From positions 372,001 to 436,000 of the forward strand of contig JAHBUY010000004.1 of NCBI GenBank assembly GCA_019637795.1: 64,000 nt of DNA, written 5' to 3'. Made by a program: the position numbers and the translations under genes. The notes beneath the pieces are model-generated. The model was not told the DNA's origin. It made no database searches and saw only the letters and a list, made by a program, of their open reading frames with translations. Each line of letters begins with the position of its first letter. Position 1 is the stretch's first letter. This stretch comes from a bacterium. GTDB lineage: Bacteria; Desulfobacterota; Binatia; HRBIN30; CADEER01. Shown here one piece after another: positions 32,437-41,106 of this stretch.

Positions 32437-33123
32437 ATGCTGCTGCAGCGCATCGTTCCCTCAGCACTGCTCGTCATCGCCCTGACGGCACCGACGCCCT
32501 CGGCCGAGGCGGCCTGCGCCTCGGCCCATTCGGGGGGCCACAAGGGCAAGGTCACGGTCTGCCACCGGCCGCCGGGCAAGCCGACGAAGCCGCAGACGCT
32601 CTCCATCGATCAGGCGGCCCTGAAAGCGCACCTCGCCCACGGCGACACCCTGGGGAGCTGCACCACCGGCTGCGCGGCCAGCGGACGGCCGTGCCAGGGC
32701 GCCGGCGACTGCTGCAGCGGTCTCTGCCAGGCCGGCGTGTGCGCCACGCCGTGCGCCGCGGACGGCGGCGCCTGCGCCACCGACGCGCAGTGTTGCAGCG
32801 GCGTCTGCAATGCCGGCACCTGCGCCCCGCCCTGCGGCGCCGAGCAGGCGGCGTGCGAGAGTGGCGACGACTGCTGCAGCGGCATCTGCACCGACACGAC
32901 CAAGACCTGCGCCGAACAGTGCACCATCGGTCCGGAGCTGTACGGGCCGCCCTGCAGCCGCGACCTCGACTGCTGCGAGGGCCAGGGCTCCTGCCTCTTC
33001 GGCCTCTGCTTCGCGGACTTCGCCTGCGCCATGCCGGGCCAGGCCTGCGACATCGAATCGGACGATCCGGTGTTGTGCTGCTTCGACGACGAGTGCGTCG
33101 ACGGCGTCTGCGTCGCCCGCTGA
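32437..33123 (+). CDS. Secreted cysteine-repeat protein (knottin-like repeats)
   Basis: I place the start at the ATG at 32437, eight bases after GGGAGGA; an ATG at 32416 lacks a ribosome-binding site. The 228-residue product has a signal peptide (SALLVIALTAP, cleavage near AEA-A). A segment starting VTVCHRPPGKP and ending LAHGDTLGSC follows, a motif seen in many secreted bacterial proteins. Five tandem units of about 25-28 residues come next, each built on C-x5/6-CC-x3-C-x3/4-C (for example CQGAGDCCSGLCQAGVC). The pattern resembles inhibitor-cystine-knot or Dickkopf-type disulphide modules. A structural, adhesive or inhibitor role outside the cell is likely; no enzyme motif is seen. Confidence 0.75.
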   Translation: MLLQRIVPSALLVIALTAPTPSAEAACASAHSGGHKGKVTVCHRPPGKPTKPQTLSIDQAALKAHLAHGDTLGSCTTGCAASGRPCQGAGDCCSGLCQAGVCATPCAADGGACATDAQCCSGVCNAGTCAPPCGAEQAACESGDDCCSGICTDTTKTCAEQCTIGPELYGPPCSRDLDCCEGQGSCLFGLCFADFACAMPGQACDIESDDPVLCCFDDECVDGVCVAR

Positions 33124-33147
33124 ACCGCCATCGAGAGCGCACGCGAC

Positions 33148-33171
33148 GGGGCGGACCGCCGGGTCCGCCCC
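33148..33171 (+). terminator. GC-rich hairpin terminator after the cysteine-repeat gene
   Basis: GGGGCGGACC (33148-33157) and GGTCCGCCCC (33162-33171) form a perfect 10-bp stem with a 4-base loop, 25 bases after the stop codon. There is no strong T-run, so termination may be partial or Rho-assisted. Confidence 0.65.
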
Positions 33172-33224
33172 GTGTTCGCATCCCCCGCGGCGGCGATTGA
33201 CACGACCGCGACCGGGTGCCGAAC

Positions 33225-36200
33225 ATGGCGCCCGCCATGGAAGCCGCCGCGCCCCTCGCACCGCCTCCGTTCGTCGGCCGCGCCAGCGAGCTGGCGCGGC
33301 TCGAGGGGGCGCTGGCGGCGGCGGCCGCCGGCCAGGGCGCGCTGTACCTGATCGGCGGCGAGCCGGGGATCGGCAAGACCCGCCTCGCCGACGAGCTGAC
33401 CCGCCGCGCCGCGGCAGACGGTTGGGCCACCGCCTGGGGGCGCTGCTGGGAGAGCGGCGGCGCGCCGGCATACTGGCCCTGGGTGCAGGCGCTGCGCGCC
33501 CTGGTGGCCGAGCTGCCCGCCGACCTGGTGACGAGCCGCGTCGCCGCCGCGCCCGACCTGTTGCACGTGCTGCCCGAGCTGCGCGGCCGGCTGCCGGATC
33601 CGCCGGCGTTGGAGCCGCCCGACGCCGAGCTGGGACGCTTTCGCGTCCTCGACGCCACCACCTCGCTGCTGCGCGCCGGCGCCGCCGCGCGGCCGCTGTT
33701 GCTGGTGCTCGACGATCTGCACGCCGCCGACCACTCCTCGCTCCTCCTCCTGCGCTTCCTGGCCCGCGAGCTGCGCGACCTGCGCCTCGTCGTCGTCGGC
33801 ACCTATCGCCAGAGCGAGACCGCCGGCGACCCCGAGGTGGCGGCGGCCTTCGCCGACCTGGTCCGCGACGGCCATCGCGTCACCCTGCACGGCCTGAGCG
33901 CGGATGCGGTCGCCGACTATCTCGCCGCCACCGCGCCGGCGCGGGCGACGCCGGCGACCATCGGCGCCGTGCACGCGGCCAGCGATGGCAACCCCCTGTT
34001 CGTCTCCGAAATGGTGCGGCTGTGGAGCACCCCCGGGGGCGCCGGCGACGGGGCCCTGGCCATTCCCGAGGAGCTGCGCGGCACCCTACGCCGCCGTCTC
34101 GCGCCGCTGCCGGAGGCGGTGCGGCGAGTGCTCACCCTGGCGGCGGTGCAGGGGCGCGAGTTCGACCTCGTGCTGGTCGAACACGTCATCGGGACGGGCG
34201 GCGGCGCGGCGGACGCGCCGGTCGGAACATCGCCGGTGAGCGCGGCGCTGGATCTCGCCCAGGCCGCCGGCATCGTCCGCCCGCTCGCCGACACCCTGGG
34301 CCGCTTCACCTTCGCCCACGCCCTGATGCGCGACGTCCTCCACGACGACCTGCCCAGCGCCGAGCGCGCCACCCTGCATCGCCGGGTCGCGGCGGCGATG
34401 GAGCGGATGCACGCCGCCAACCTCGACGCGCACCTGGAACCGATCGCCCACCACTACGCCCAGGCCGCGCTCGGCGGCGAGGTGGACAAGGCGGTGGAGT
34501 TCGCCCGCCGGGCGGGCGACCGCGCCCTCGGACTGCTCGCCCACGAGGATGCCGTGCAGCACTTCCAGCACGCGCTGCGCGCCCTGGAGTTGCGCCGCGA
34601 CGGCGCCCGCCCCGGCGACGCGGTCCTCCGCTGCGAGTTGCTGCTCTCGCTCGGCGACGCCTGTTGGGGAACCGGCGACCTGGGGCGCATGCGCGCGACC
34701 TACGAGCGGGCCGCCGACGCGGCGCGCGGCCTCGCGCGCGCCGAGGGCGCGCACCGGCTGGCGCGCGCCGCGCTCGGGTTGGGCGGCCGGCAACAACGCG
34801 CCCACGTCGCCTTCGACCAGGTCGTCGTCGGGCTGCTGGAGGAGTCCGCCGCGGCGCTGGGCGAGGAAGACAGCCCGCTGCGCGCGCGGGTGCTCGCCCG
34901 CCTGGCGTACGCGCTGTACACCCGGCCCGACTCGGCCGCGCTGCGGCGCCGGCTGTGCGCCGAGGCCGAGGCGATGGCGCGGCGGATCGGCGATCCGGGA
35001 ACGCTGCGCTGGGTGCTCAACGACGCGCGCTGGGCGCTGTGGGGCCCGGACGCGATCGAGCAGCGCCTGGAGATGGGTCGCGAGCTGTCGCGCATCGCCG
35101 AACGGCTCGGCAACGTCGAGCTGGTGCTCGACGAGCACGCCTGGCGCGTGGTCGACCTGCTGGAGCTCGGCGACCGCGCCGCCGTCGACGCCGAGCTGTC
35201 CACGTATGCCGGTGTCGCCCGCGAGCACCGCCGGCCCTGGTCGCTCTGGTACGTCGCCCGCTTCGAGGCCATGCGCGCCCTGCTGGAGGGCGACTTCGCC
35301 GCCGCCGAGGGCCATGCCGGCACCGCCCTGGAGGCGATCAACCGCGCCGCCCTGGCCGACGCCCAGCTCATCTACGGCACGCAGCTCCTCGCCATCCGCA
35401 CCGAGCAGGGGCGCCTGGCGGAGCTGGAGGCCGGCATGCAGGCGTTCGTCGCCCAGTACCCGGCGGTCGAGATCTGGCGCTACGTCGACGCCTACCTGCA
35501 GGCGGAGCTCGAGCGCCCGGAGGCGGCGCGCGCCGCCCTCGTCCGGGTGCTCGATCCACGGCAGCCGGCGCTGCCCGAGGGCTACCTGCGACTGGCCGCC
35601 TGCAGCTACCTGGCCGAGGCCTGCGCCGCCGTCGGCGACCAGGCCCGCGCCGCGGCGCTCTACGACCTCCTGCTCCCCTACGCCGGCCGCGCCGTCGTCG
35701 TCGGCTTCGGCGTCATCTGCCGCGGCGCCGTCGACCGCTACCTCGGCCTGCTCGCCGCCACCGTCGGCCGCGGCGACGCGGCCGCGGCGCACTTCGAGGC
35801 CGCGCTCGCCATCGACGCCCGCCTCCGCGCCGCGCCGTGCGAAGCGCGCACCCGCTACGCGTACGCGCAGATGCTGCTCGCCCGCCCGGGCGACGCCGCG
35901 GCGCACGCGAAGGGCACGGCGCTGCTCGCCGCCGCCGGCGCCATCGCGGCGCGGCTCGGCATGGACGACCTGCGGGCACGGATCGAGCGCCTCGCCGCCG
36001 CGCACCAGCCGGCGCCGCGCGCGGCGCCCCGCGCCGCCGCCGCGACCACCGGCGCGCTGCCCTGCGTCTTCCGGCGCGAGGGCGAGCACTGGGTGATCGG
36101 GCTCGGCGACCGGCCGGCCCGCCTGCGCGACCTGCGCGGCTTCACCTACATCGCCCACCTGCTCGGCCGCCCCGGCGACGAGGTGCACGTCTTCGACCTG

Positions 36201-36638
36201 GTCGACGCGGCCGAGGGCGCGGCCGCCGACCCCGCGACGCCGGCGGCGCGCGATGCCGGCGACGCCGGGCCGGTGCTCGACGCCGCGGCGCGCGCGGCCT
36301 ACCGGGCCCGTCTGCTCGAGTTGCGGGAGGCGCTCGACGAGGCGGAGCTCGACCACGACCTCGGCCGCATCGAGCGGTACCGGTCCGAAATGGAAGCGCT
36401 CGCCTCCCAGCTCGCCGAGGCCACCGGCCTCGGCGGTCGCGAGCGGCGCGTCAGCGCGCCGGCCAATCGCGCCCGCGTGGCGGTCGCCAAGGCGGTGCGC
36501 ATCGCCCTGGCGCGCATCGACACCCATTGCGGCGACTTCGCCAGCCACCTGCGGCTGACCATCCGCACCGGCACCTTCTGCTGCTACGTGCCCGACCCGC
36601 TGCGACCGACCGCCTGGGACCTCGGGCACGACGGCTGA
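33225..36638 (+). CDS. Large AAA ATPase with TPR-like repeats (STAND-type signalling protein)
   Basis: 1137 residues from the ATG at 33225 (a GTG at 33216 and an ATG at 33237 are alternatives; none has a Shine-Dalgarno). FVGRASELARLEGAL leads into a Walker A GGEPGIGKTRLADEL near 43-57 and a Walker B LLLVLDDLHAAD near 158-170. An alpha-helical TPR-like region fills about 420-930. The last 190 residues (FRREGEHWVIGLG near 949, then RGFTYIAHLL and RTGTFCCYVPDP) form a C-terminal module known from other multidomain ATPases and cyclases, function unknown. No DNA-binding domain or kinase is visible, so the output is unclear. The 3' end overlaps the convergent cupin gene by 55 bases. Confidence 0.82.
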   Translation: MAPAMEAAAPLAPPPFVGRASELARLEGALAAAAAGQGALYLIGGEPGIGKTRLADELTRRAAADGWATAWGRCWESGGAPAYWPWVQALRALVAELPADLVTSRVAAAPDLLHVLPELRGRLPDPPALEPPDAELGRFRVLDATTSLLRAGAAARPLLLVLDDLHAADHSSLLLLRFLARELRDLRLVVVGTYRQSETAGDPEVAAAFADLVRDGHRVTLHGLSADAVADYLAATAPARATPATIGAVHAASDGNPLFVSEMVRLWSTPGGAGDGALAIPEELRGTLRRRLAPLPEAVRRVLTLAAVQGREFDLVLVEHVIGTGGGAADAPVGTSPVSAALDLAQAAGIVRPLADTLGRFTFAHALMRDVLHDDLPSAERATLHRRVAAAMERMHAANLDAHLEPIAHHYAQAALGGEVDKAVEFARRAGDRALGLLAHEDAVQHFQHALRALELRRDGARPGDAVLRCELLLSLGDACWGTGDLGRMRATYERAADAARGLARAEGAHRLARAALGLGGRQQRAHVAFDQVVVGLLEESAAALGEEDSPLRARVLARLAYALYTRPDSAALRRRLCAEAEAMARRIGDPGTLRWVLNDARWALWGPDAIEQRLEMGRELSRIAERLGNVELVLDEHAWRVVDLLELGDRAAVDAELSTYAGVAREHRRPWSLWYVARFEAMRALLEGDFAAAEGHAGTALEAINRAALADAQLIYGTQLLAIRTEQGRLAELEAGMQAFVAQYPAVEIWRYVDAYLQAELERPEAARAALVRVLDPRQPALPEGYLRLAACSYLAEACAAVGDQARAAALYDLLLPYAGRAVVVGFGVICRGAVDRYLGLLAATVGRGDAAAAHFEAALAIDARLRAAPCEARTRYAYAQMLLARPGDAAAHAKGTALLAAAGAIAARLGMDDLRARIERLAAAHQPAPRAAPRAAAATTGALPCVFRREGEHWVIGLGDRPARLRDLRGFTYIAHLLGRPGDEVHVFDLVDAAEGAAADPATPAARDAGDAGPVLDAAARAAYRARLLELREALDEAELDHDLGRIERYRSEMEALASQLAEATGLGGRERRVSAPANRARVAVAKAVRIALARIDTHCGDFASHLRLTIRTGTFCCYVPDPLRPTAWDLGHDG

Positions 36639-36973
36639 CGGCCGTCCTCCGCGGGCGAGACGACGAGCAGCGTGCAGCCGACCTCGCTGTGCGCCGGCCC
36701 CTCGGCCGCATCCGTTACCGCGACCGCCGATCGCCCCGGCCACAGCCGCCGTCCGCCGTGGATCAGCTCGCCGTCGAGCACGAACAGCAGGTGTGGCTCG
36801 ACGCCGGCTATCGCCAGCGTCGCGCCGGGGGCGAAACGGAACAGCCGCAGCCACCAGCCGGCGACGACACCGAGGTCGCGCTCGAACACGCGCGGCGCCG
36901 CCGGCGACGGGCGCCACTCCCCGGCACGCGAGAGGGCGCCCTCGCCGGCCGAGCGCGGATACCGTTCATCCAT
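36584..36973 (-). CDS. Cupin-domain protein (ChrR-like)
   Basis: 129 residues from the ATG at 36973. The segment LFRFAPGATLAIAGVEPHLLFVLDGELIHGGRRLWPG gives a short beta-barrel of the cupin type seen in ChrR-like anti-sigma domains, but the usual His ligands of motif 1 are mostly absent (only one His before LLFVLDGE), so metal binding is doubtful. The gene runs toward and overlaps the last 55 bases of the AAA ATPase gene. The true end could be affected if the overlap is not real. Confidence 0.5.
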   Translation of the reverse strand: MDERYPRSAGEGALSRAGEWRPSPAAPRVFERDLGVVAGWWLRLFRFAPGATLAIAGVEPHLLFVLDGELIHGGRRLWPGRSAVAVTDAAEGPAHSEVGCTLLVVSPAEDGRQPSCPRSQAVGRSGSGT

Positions 36974-37053
36974 GCCCACCCCCGACTCCCGCCCGACGCC
37001 GAGCTGGCGCGCCGGCCGGGCGCGCGGCCCCGAACCCGCCGCGCCGCCGGCGA

Positions 37054-37491
37054 TCAGTTGATCGCCGGCCCCTTGCAGGCCTCGCCGTGGAGGTCGCTGA
37101 CGGTGGCGCTGGTCAGCGACGGCTGACCGAAGGTGAGGACGATGATGTCCGCGCCGCTGGACGTGAGGTCCGGGTAGTCCATGCCCATGGCGATCTCCTG
37201 GGTGTAGGGCGCGGTGAAGAGCGCCCCCTGGCGAATCACGGTGACGCCGAAGCGCAGGATCGCGCCGTCCGAGGAGCGGCACACGGTACCGTGCGCGACG
37301 CCGCTCGTGCCGCCGGTGCCGCGGAACGGCTGACACTTGCCGGCCCCTGGCAGCTTCCACGAACGCGCCACCAGAAACGGCGTCGCCCCCGCTCCGGCGT
37401 AGATGCAGAGGTCCTTGGCCATCGCCGCGCCCGGCCCGACCAGCAGCAGGCCGGCGATGGCGGTAGCGGCGATTCCCGACAGACGAGCCAT
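37054..37491 (-). CDS. Small secreted protein of unknown function
   Basis: 145 residues with a clear signal peptide (MARLSGIAATAIAGLLLVGPGAAMA-K) and an exceptionally good GGGAGGATGGG ribosome-binding region. The mature part is about 120 residues with four Cys, probably two disulphides. I do not recognise a fold. Its upstream region shares a palindrome and a GGTTGGTAGG box with the cysteine-repeat protein gene at 32437-33123, so the two secreted products are probably co-regulated. The cupin gene follows on the same strand 80 bases downstream. Confidence 0.72.
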   Translation of the reverse strand: MARLSGIAATAIAGLLLVGPGAAMAKDLCIYAGAGATPFLVARSWKLPGAGKCQPFRGTGGTSGVAHGTVCRSSDGAILRFGVTVIRQGALFTAPYTQEIAMGMDYPDLTSSGADIIVLTFGQPSLTSATVSDLHGEACKGPAIN

Positions 37492-37535
37492 ATCCCATCC
37501 TCCCTCGTGTGGTTGGTTCCCGGCGCCACCGGGCG

Positions 37536-37575
37536 CCTACCAACCAGGCGTGACCGGGCGGGTCACACCGTGACC
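37536..37575 (-). promoter_or_regulatory. Shared palindrome and GGTTGGTAGG box upstream of the secreted-protein gene
   Basis: Read on the minus strand, GGTCACGGTGTGACC (37561-37575) is followed 15 bases later by GGTTGGTAGG (37536-37545), about 45 bases before the ATG at 37491. It matches the arrangement at 32321-32363 with one base changed in the palindrome centre. Confidence 0.6.
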
Positions 37576-37673
37576 TGCCGCCCGGCGGGCGAAGGCGTCC
37601 GGGACCGCGGCGCGGATCGCGATCGACGCTGTCGCGCCCCACGCCGCGGCGTGACTCGCACCCGCCGGCGCGC

Positions 37674-37679
37674 TACGGA
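37674..37679 (+). promoter_or_regulatory. Leaderless-type -10 element of the LLM oxidoreductase gene
   Basis: GC-TACGGA ends six bases before the ATG at 37686. GTGACT at 37651-37656 is a fair -35 with a 17-base spacer. No Shine-Dalgarno is present. Confidence 0.42.
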
Positions 37680-37685
37680 CGGCGC

Positions 37686-38537
37686 ATGGATCTCGGCGTC
37701 GCCATCTTCCCGACCGACTACACCATCCGCCCCGACGACTTCGCCCGCGCCTGCGAGGCGCGCGGGTTCGAGTCGGTGTGGTTTCCCGAGCACACCCACA
37801 TCCCGGCGAGCCGCCGGACCCCGTACCCGGCCGGCGGCGACCTGCCGCCCGAGTACTGGTCGACCTTCGACCCGTTCCTCGCCCTGACGGCGGCGGCGGC
37901 GGCGACCAGCCGCATCAAGCTGGCGACCGGCATCTGCCTCGTCGTCGAACGCGACCCGATCGCCACCGCCAAGGCGGTGGCGACGCTCGACGTCCTGTCG
38001 CGCGGCCGCGTGCTGTTCGGCATCGGCGCCGGCTGGAACGTCGAGGAGATGGCCAACCACGGCACCGACTACCGCCGCCGCTGGACGCTGCTGCGCGAAC
38101 GGGTGCTGGCGATGAAGCAGATCTGGACCCAGGAGGCGGCCGAGTTCCACGGCGAGCTGGTCGACTTCGATCCGATCTGGTCGCTGCCCAAGCCGGTGCA
38201 GAAGCCGCACCCGCCGATCATCCTCGGCAGCGCCTCGCGCAAGAGCCTCGACCGGGTGGTCGCGTACTGCGACGGCTGGGTGCCGATCGGCCTGGCGATG
38301 CGCGACCTGCCGGGCGCCATCGCGGCCCTGCGCGACAAGGCGACCGCGGCGGGGCGCGATCCCGCCACGATCGAGCTCTCCCTCTTCTGGGCCCCCGGCG
38401 ACGGCGATCAGTTGCGCCGCTACCGCGACATGGGCATCGCGCGCGCCATCCTCGCCGTCCCGCCGGCGGCGCCCGACGCCGTGCTGTCGATGCTCGACGG
38501 CTATGCGCCGCTCGTCGCCGAGCTGACCGCTGGCTGA
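37686..38537 (+). CDS. LLM-class F420-dependent oxidoreductase
   Basis: 283 residues of a luciferase-like monooxygenase fold. VAIFPTDYTIRPDDFARACEARGFESVWFPEHTHIP, SRIKLATGICLVVERDPIATAKAVATLDVLSRGRVLFGIGAGWNVEEM and HPPIILGSAS are typical of the F420-using subgroup found in mycobacteria and related lineages. It presumably reduces or oxidises a small organic substrate with coenzyme F420; the substrate cannot be inferred. Presence of this gene implies, but does not prove, F420 synthesis elsewhere in the genome. It stands alone between a divergent secreted-protein gene and a cyclase gene. Confidence 0.85.
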   Translation: MDLGVAIFPTDYTIRPDDFARACEARGFESVWFPEHTHIPASRRTPYPAGGDLPPEYWSTFDPFLALTAAAAATSRIKLATGICLVVERDPIATAKAVATLDVLSRGRVLFGIGAGWNVEEMANHGTDYRRRWTLLRERVLAMKQIWTQEAAEFHGELVDFDPIWSLPKPVQKPHPPIILGSASRKSLDRVVAYCDGWVPIGLAMRDLPGAIAALRDKATAAGRDPATIELSLFWAPGDGDQLRRYRDMGIARAILAVPPAAPDAVLSMLDGYAPLVAELTAG

Positions 38538-38633
38538 TGGCGCGGCCGGATCCCAGCCCGGCCGCGCGGGCTGCCGTGCGCCGGCTCCCCTTCTTCACCT
38601 CCTCCGGCCATCCGGCGGCGGGCTGAGTCCCCG

Positions 38634-39869
38634 GTGCGCTCACCGGCCGTCGAGCGCGCCATCGCCGCCGAACGGGCGGCCAACGTCCGCCTGCTCAACG
38701 GCGGGCGGCTCGTCGCGTTGCTGGTGGCGCTGGCGGTCGCGCTCGCCTTCGAGGTGCAGCGGGCCGTCAGCGGCATCGCCTACGTCGGCCCGTCGCTGGC
38801 CCTGCTCGGCGCCTACGGCGTTGCCGCCGCGCTGGCTTTCCGGATCGGCCGCGGGTCGGCGGCGCGCGCTCGACTGACCGGCTACGCCGCCGGGCTGGTC
38901 GACGTGCCGTTCGTCTACGTCCTGCTCGGCCGCCTGCACGCCAGCCTGGTGGTCGCTGGCTTTGCCGACGACGGCCGGGTCATCGCCGCCGGCGGCACCG
39001 CCTTCTTCCTGCTGCTGGTGTTCGTCTCCGCCGGCCTGCTGGCGCGCGCCCAGGTGTACACCACGGCGCTGCTGGCGGCCGGCTGCAACCTGGCGCTGCA
39101 GATCGGGGCGGGCGTCGACCAGGTGCAGGCGACCTTCTCGACCGTTGCCATCCTCTTCGGCGCGGCCGTCGGCCTGACGGTCAGCCGGCGCGGCCTGCGG
39201 TTGGTCAGCGACGTCGCCGTCCAGCAGCTCCGCCGCGAGCGCCTGGCCCGCTACTTCTCACCCCAGGTCGCCGAGGCGCTGGGCGAGCGCGGCGAGTTCG
39301 GCGCCGGGGAGATCCGCGAGGTGACGGTGTTGGTCGCCGACCTGCGCGACTTCACCACCCTGTCGTCGGGCCGCGACGGCGCCGAGACGGTGGCGATGCT
39401 GAACGAGGTCTTCGCCGTGCTGGTCGAGGTGCTGTTCCGCCACGGCGGCACGCTCGACAAGTATCTCGGCGACGGCCTGCTCGCCTACTTCGGCGCCCCG
39501 GTGGCGCAGCCCGACCACGCCGCCCGAGCGGTGCGCTGCGCGCTCGACTGCCGCGCCGCGCTCGTCGACCTCAACCGCCGGCGCGCGGCGCGCGGCGCGC
39601 CGGCACTGCGGCTCGGACTCGGACTGCACAGCGGCGCGGTGGTGGTCGGCGACGTCGGGGTCCCCGCCCGCCGCGAGTACACCCTGATCGGCGAGGCGGT
39701 GAACCTCGCCGCGCGCGTCGAGGAGGAGACCAAGCGGCGCGGCGAGGACATCCTGCTCACCGGCGCCACCCGCGCCCGGCTCGGCGACGCCGTGCCGCTG
39801 CGCGCCCTCGAGCCAATGTGGCCGCGCGGCGGCGCCGCGCCGCTCGACCTCTACGCCCCGCTCGGCTGA
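38634..39869 (+). CDS. Membrane-bound adenylate/guanylate cyclase (class III)
   Basis: 411 residues from a GTG at 38634. Five or six hydrophobic helices occupy about 20-190. The class III catalytic domain follows (about 215-405): VTVLVADLRDFTTLSS supplies a metal-binding Asp, TLDKYLGDGLLAYFGAP a second, and LRLGLGLHSGAVVVGDVG then YTLIGEAVNLAARVE the nucleotide-contact segments. Adenylate cyclase is the more common bacterial activity. The membrane part is a sensor of unknown signal. It lies about 96 bases downstream of the LLM gene on the same strand. Confidence 0.9.
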   Translation: MRSPAVERAIAAERAANVRLLNGGRLVALLVALAVALAFEVQRAVSGIAYVGPSLALLGAYGVAAALAFRIGRGSAARARLTGYAAGLVDVPFVYVLLGRLHASLVVAGFADDGRVIAAGGTAFFLLLVFVSAGLLARAQVYTTALLAAGCNLALQIGAGVDQVQATFSTVAILFGAAVGLTVSRRGLRLVSDVAVQQLRRERLARYFSPQVAEALGERGEFGAGEIREVTVLVADLRDFTTLSSGRDGAETVAMLNEVFAVLVEVLFRHGGTLDKYLGDGLLAYFGAPVAQPDHAARAVRCALDCRAALVDLNRRRAARGAPALRLGLGLHSGAVVVGDVGVPARREYTLIGEAVNLAARVEEETKRRGEDILLTGATRARLGDAVPLRALEPMWPRGGAAPLDLYAPLG

Positions 39870-39924
39870 CGGCGAGCGCCCGCCCTGCCGATGCGGAAAC
39901 CAATCCCGCAGGGGCGGCATCTGC

Positions 39925-39930
39925 TATCGT
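39925..39930 (+). promoter_or_regulatory. Leaderless-type -10 element of the flavin-binding protein gene
   Basis: GC-TATCGT ends seven bases before the ATG at 39938, with no Shine-Dalgarno and no clear -35. Confidence 0.38.
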
Positions 39931-39937
39931 TGGCGCG

Positions 39938-40831
39938 ATGGCGGGCCCATTTCACGACGGCGAGCGCGCCATGCAGCAGCGGGCCGGCACCGCGGCGATG
40001 GCGGCGAGGATCGGCAATTCGATCCACGCCGAGATCCCGGCGCGGGCGCGCGACCTCATCGGCGAGCAGCCCTTCGCGGTGCTGGCCAGCCGCGACGCCG
40101 CGGGACGGACGTGGGCCTCGATCGTCGTCGGCGAGCCGGGGTTCCTGCGCGCCCCCGACGCCCGCACGCTCGAGATCGCGGCGACACCGCACGCCGGCGA
40201 TCCGCTGGCGACCGACCTCGGCAACGGCGCCCCCCTCGGCGTCCTGGTGATCGACCCGGCGACGCGGCGCCGCCTGCGCATCAACGGCGTCGTCAGCGCC
40301 GCCGACGGCCCGATCCGGCTCGCCGTCGACGAGTGCTTCGGCAACTGCCCCAAGTACATCCAGCAACGCGAGCTGCGCCCGGCGGCGGCCGCCGGCCGCG
40401 GGGCGACGCGGCGCGCGGCGGCGCTGTCGCCGGCACAGCAGCAGCGCATCGCCCATGCCGACACCTTCTTCATCGCCTCGCAGCACCCCCGCGCCGGGCT
40501 CGACGCCTCGCACCGCGGCGGCAACCCGGGCTTCGTCGAGGTCGTCGACGCCGGCCACCTCGCCTGGCCCGACTACGCCGGCAACGCGATGTTCCAGACC
40601 CTCGGCAACCTGACCAGCGAGCCGCGGGCCGGGCTGCTGTTCGTCGACTTTGCCAGCGGCGACGTCCTGCAGCTCACCGGCCGCGCGACGGTGGACTTCG
40701 ACCGACGGCGCGCGCAACGGTACGCCGGCGCCGAGCGCGTCGTCGACGTCGCCATCGACGAGGTGCGCGACACCCCCGGCGCCGTGCCGCTGCGCGCCGG
40801 GCCACCGGCGTATTCGCCCCACAACCCGTAG
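39938..40831 (+). CDS. Pyridoxamine 5'-phosphate oxidase family flavin-binding protein
   Basis: 297 residues from the ATG at 39938. The N-terminal half (LIGEQPFAVLASRDAAGRTWASIVVGEPGFLRA) is a split-barrel FMN-binding fold, and GNPGFVEVVDAGHLAWPDYAGNAMFQTLGNLTSEPRAGLLFVDF is a second copy-like split-barrel segment near the C-terminus. Proteins with this layout occur fused to ferredoxin reductases or alone and reduce or bind flavin, haem or F420. VDECFGNCPKYIQQR contains two Cys that might bind a metal or form a disulphide. Its job here is not evident; it has its own promoter-like element. Confidence 0.8.
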   Translation: MAGPFHDGERAMQQRAGTAAMAARIGNSIHAEIPARARDLIGEQPFAVLASRDAAGRTWASIVVGEPGFLRAPDARTLEIAATPHAGDPLATDLGNGAPLGVLVIDPATRRRLRINGVVSAADGPIRLAVDECFGNCPKYIQQRELRPAAAAGRGATRRAAALSPAQQQRIAHADTFFIASQHPRAGLDASHRGGNPGFVEVVDAGHLAWPDYAGNAMFQTLGNLTSEPRAGLLFVDFASGDVLQLTGRATVDFDRRRAQRYAGAERVVDVAIDEVRDTPGAVPLRAGPPAYSPHNP

Positions 40832-41055
40832 CCCGCCGCGCGGTGCGCGAGGATCCCGGCGAGACGGGCGACGGTGCCGCCGCGGGGCGGCGACCCGGTC
40901 GTCGCGTCACGGTTCGTGGAGATCGACCGCCTCGGCGCGGACGACCGGGAGCGGTTGCTCGGGATCTGACGGCCGGAAGCGGGCGGTCGAGTCCGGCCCC
41001 GCCGGTGCTCTCGACCTCGCGCGCCTCGGCGCGGGTCCGCGGTGCGCGGGGCTTC

Positions 41056-41083
41056 TTTGCATCGCCACTCCGATCCGTATAAG
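41056..41083 (+). promoter_or_regulatory. Possible promoter of the giant GT39-DUF2298-NHL gene
   Basis: TTTGCA (41056-41061) and TATAAG (41078-41083) are 16 bases apart, 23 bases before the ATG at 41107, in a noticeably A/T-rich patch of an otherwise non-coding 275-base gap (40832-41106). Confidence 0.45.
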
Positions 41084-41106
41084 GCGACGCAATTGTCTTG
41101 CCTGCC

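Noticed and set aside
40832-41106. Short frame ending LLGI in the gap before the giant gene
   Set aside because: About 30 codons from a GTG without a Shine-Dalgarno; nothing separates it from chance.
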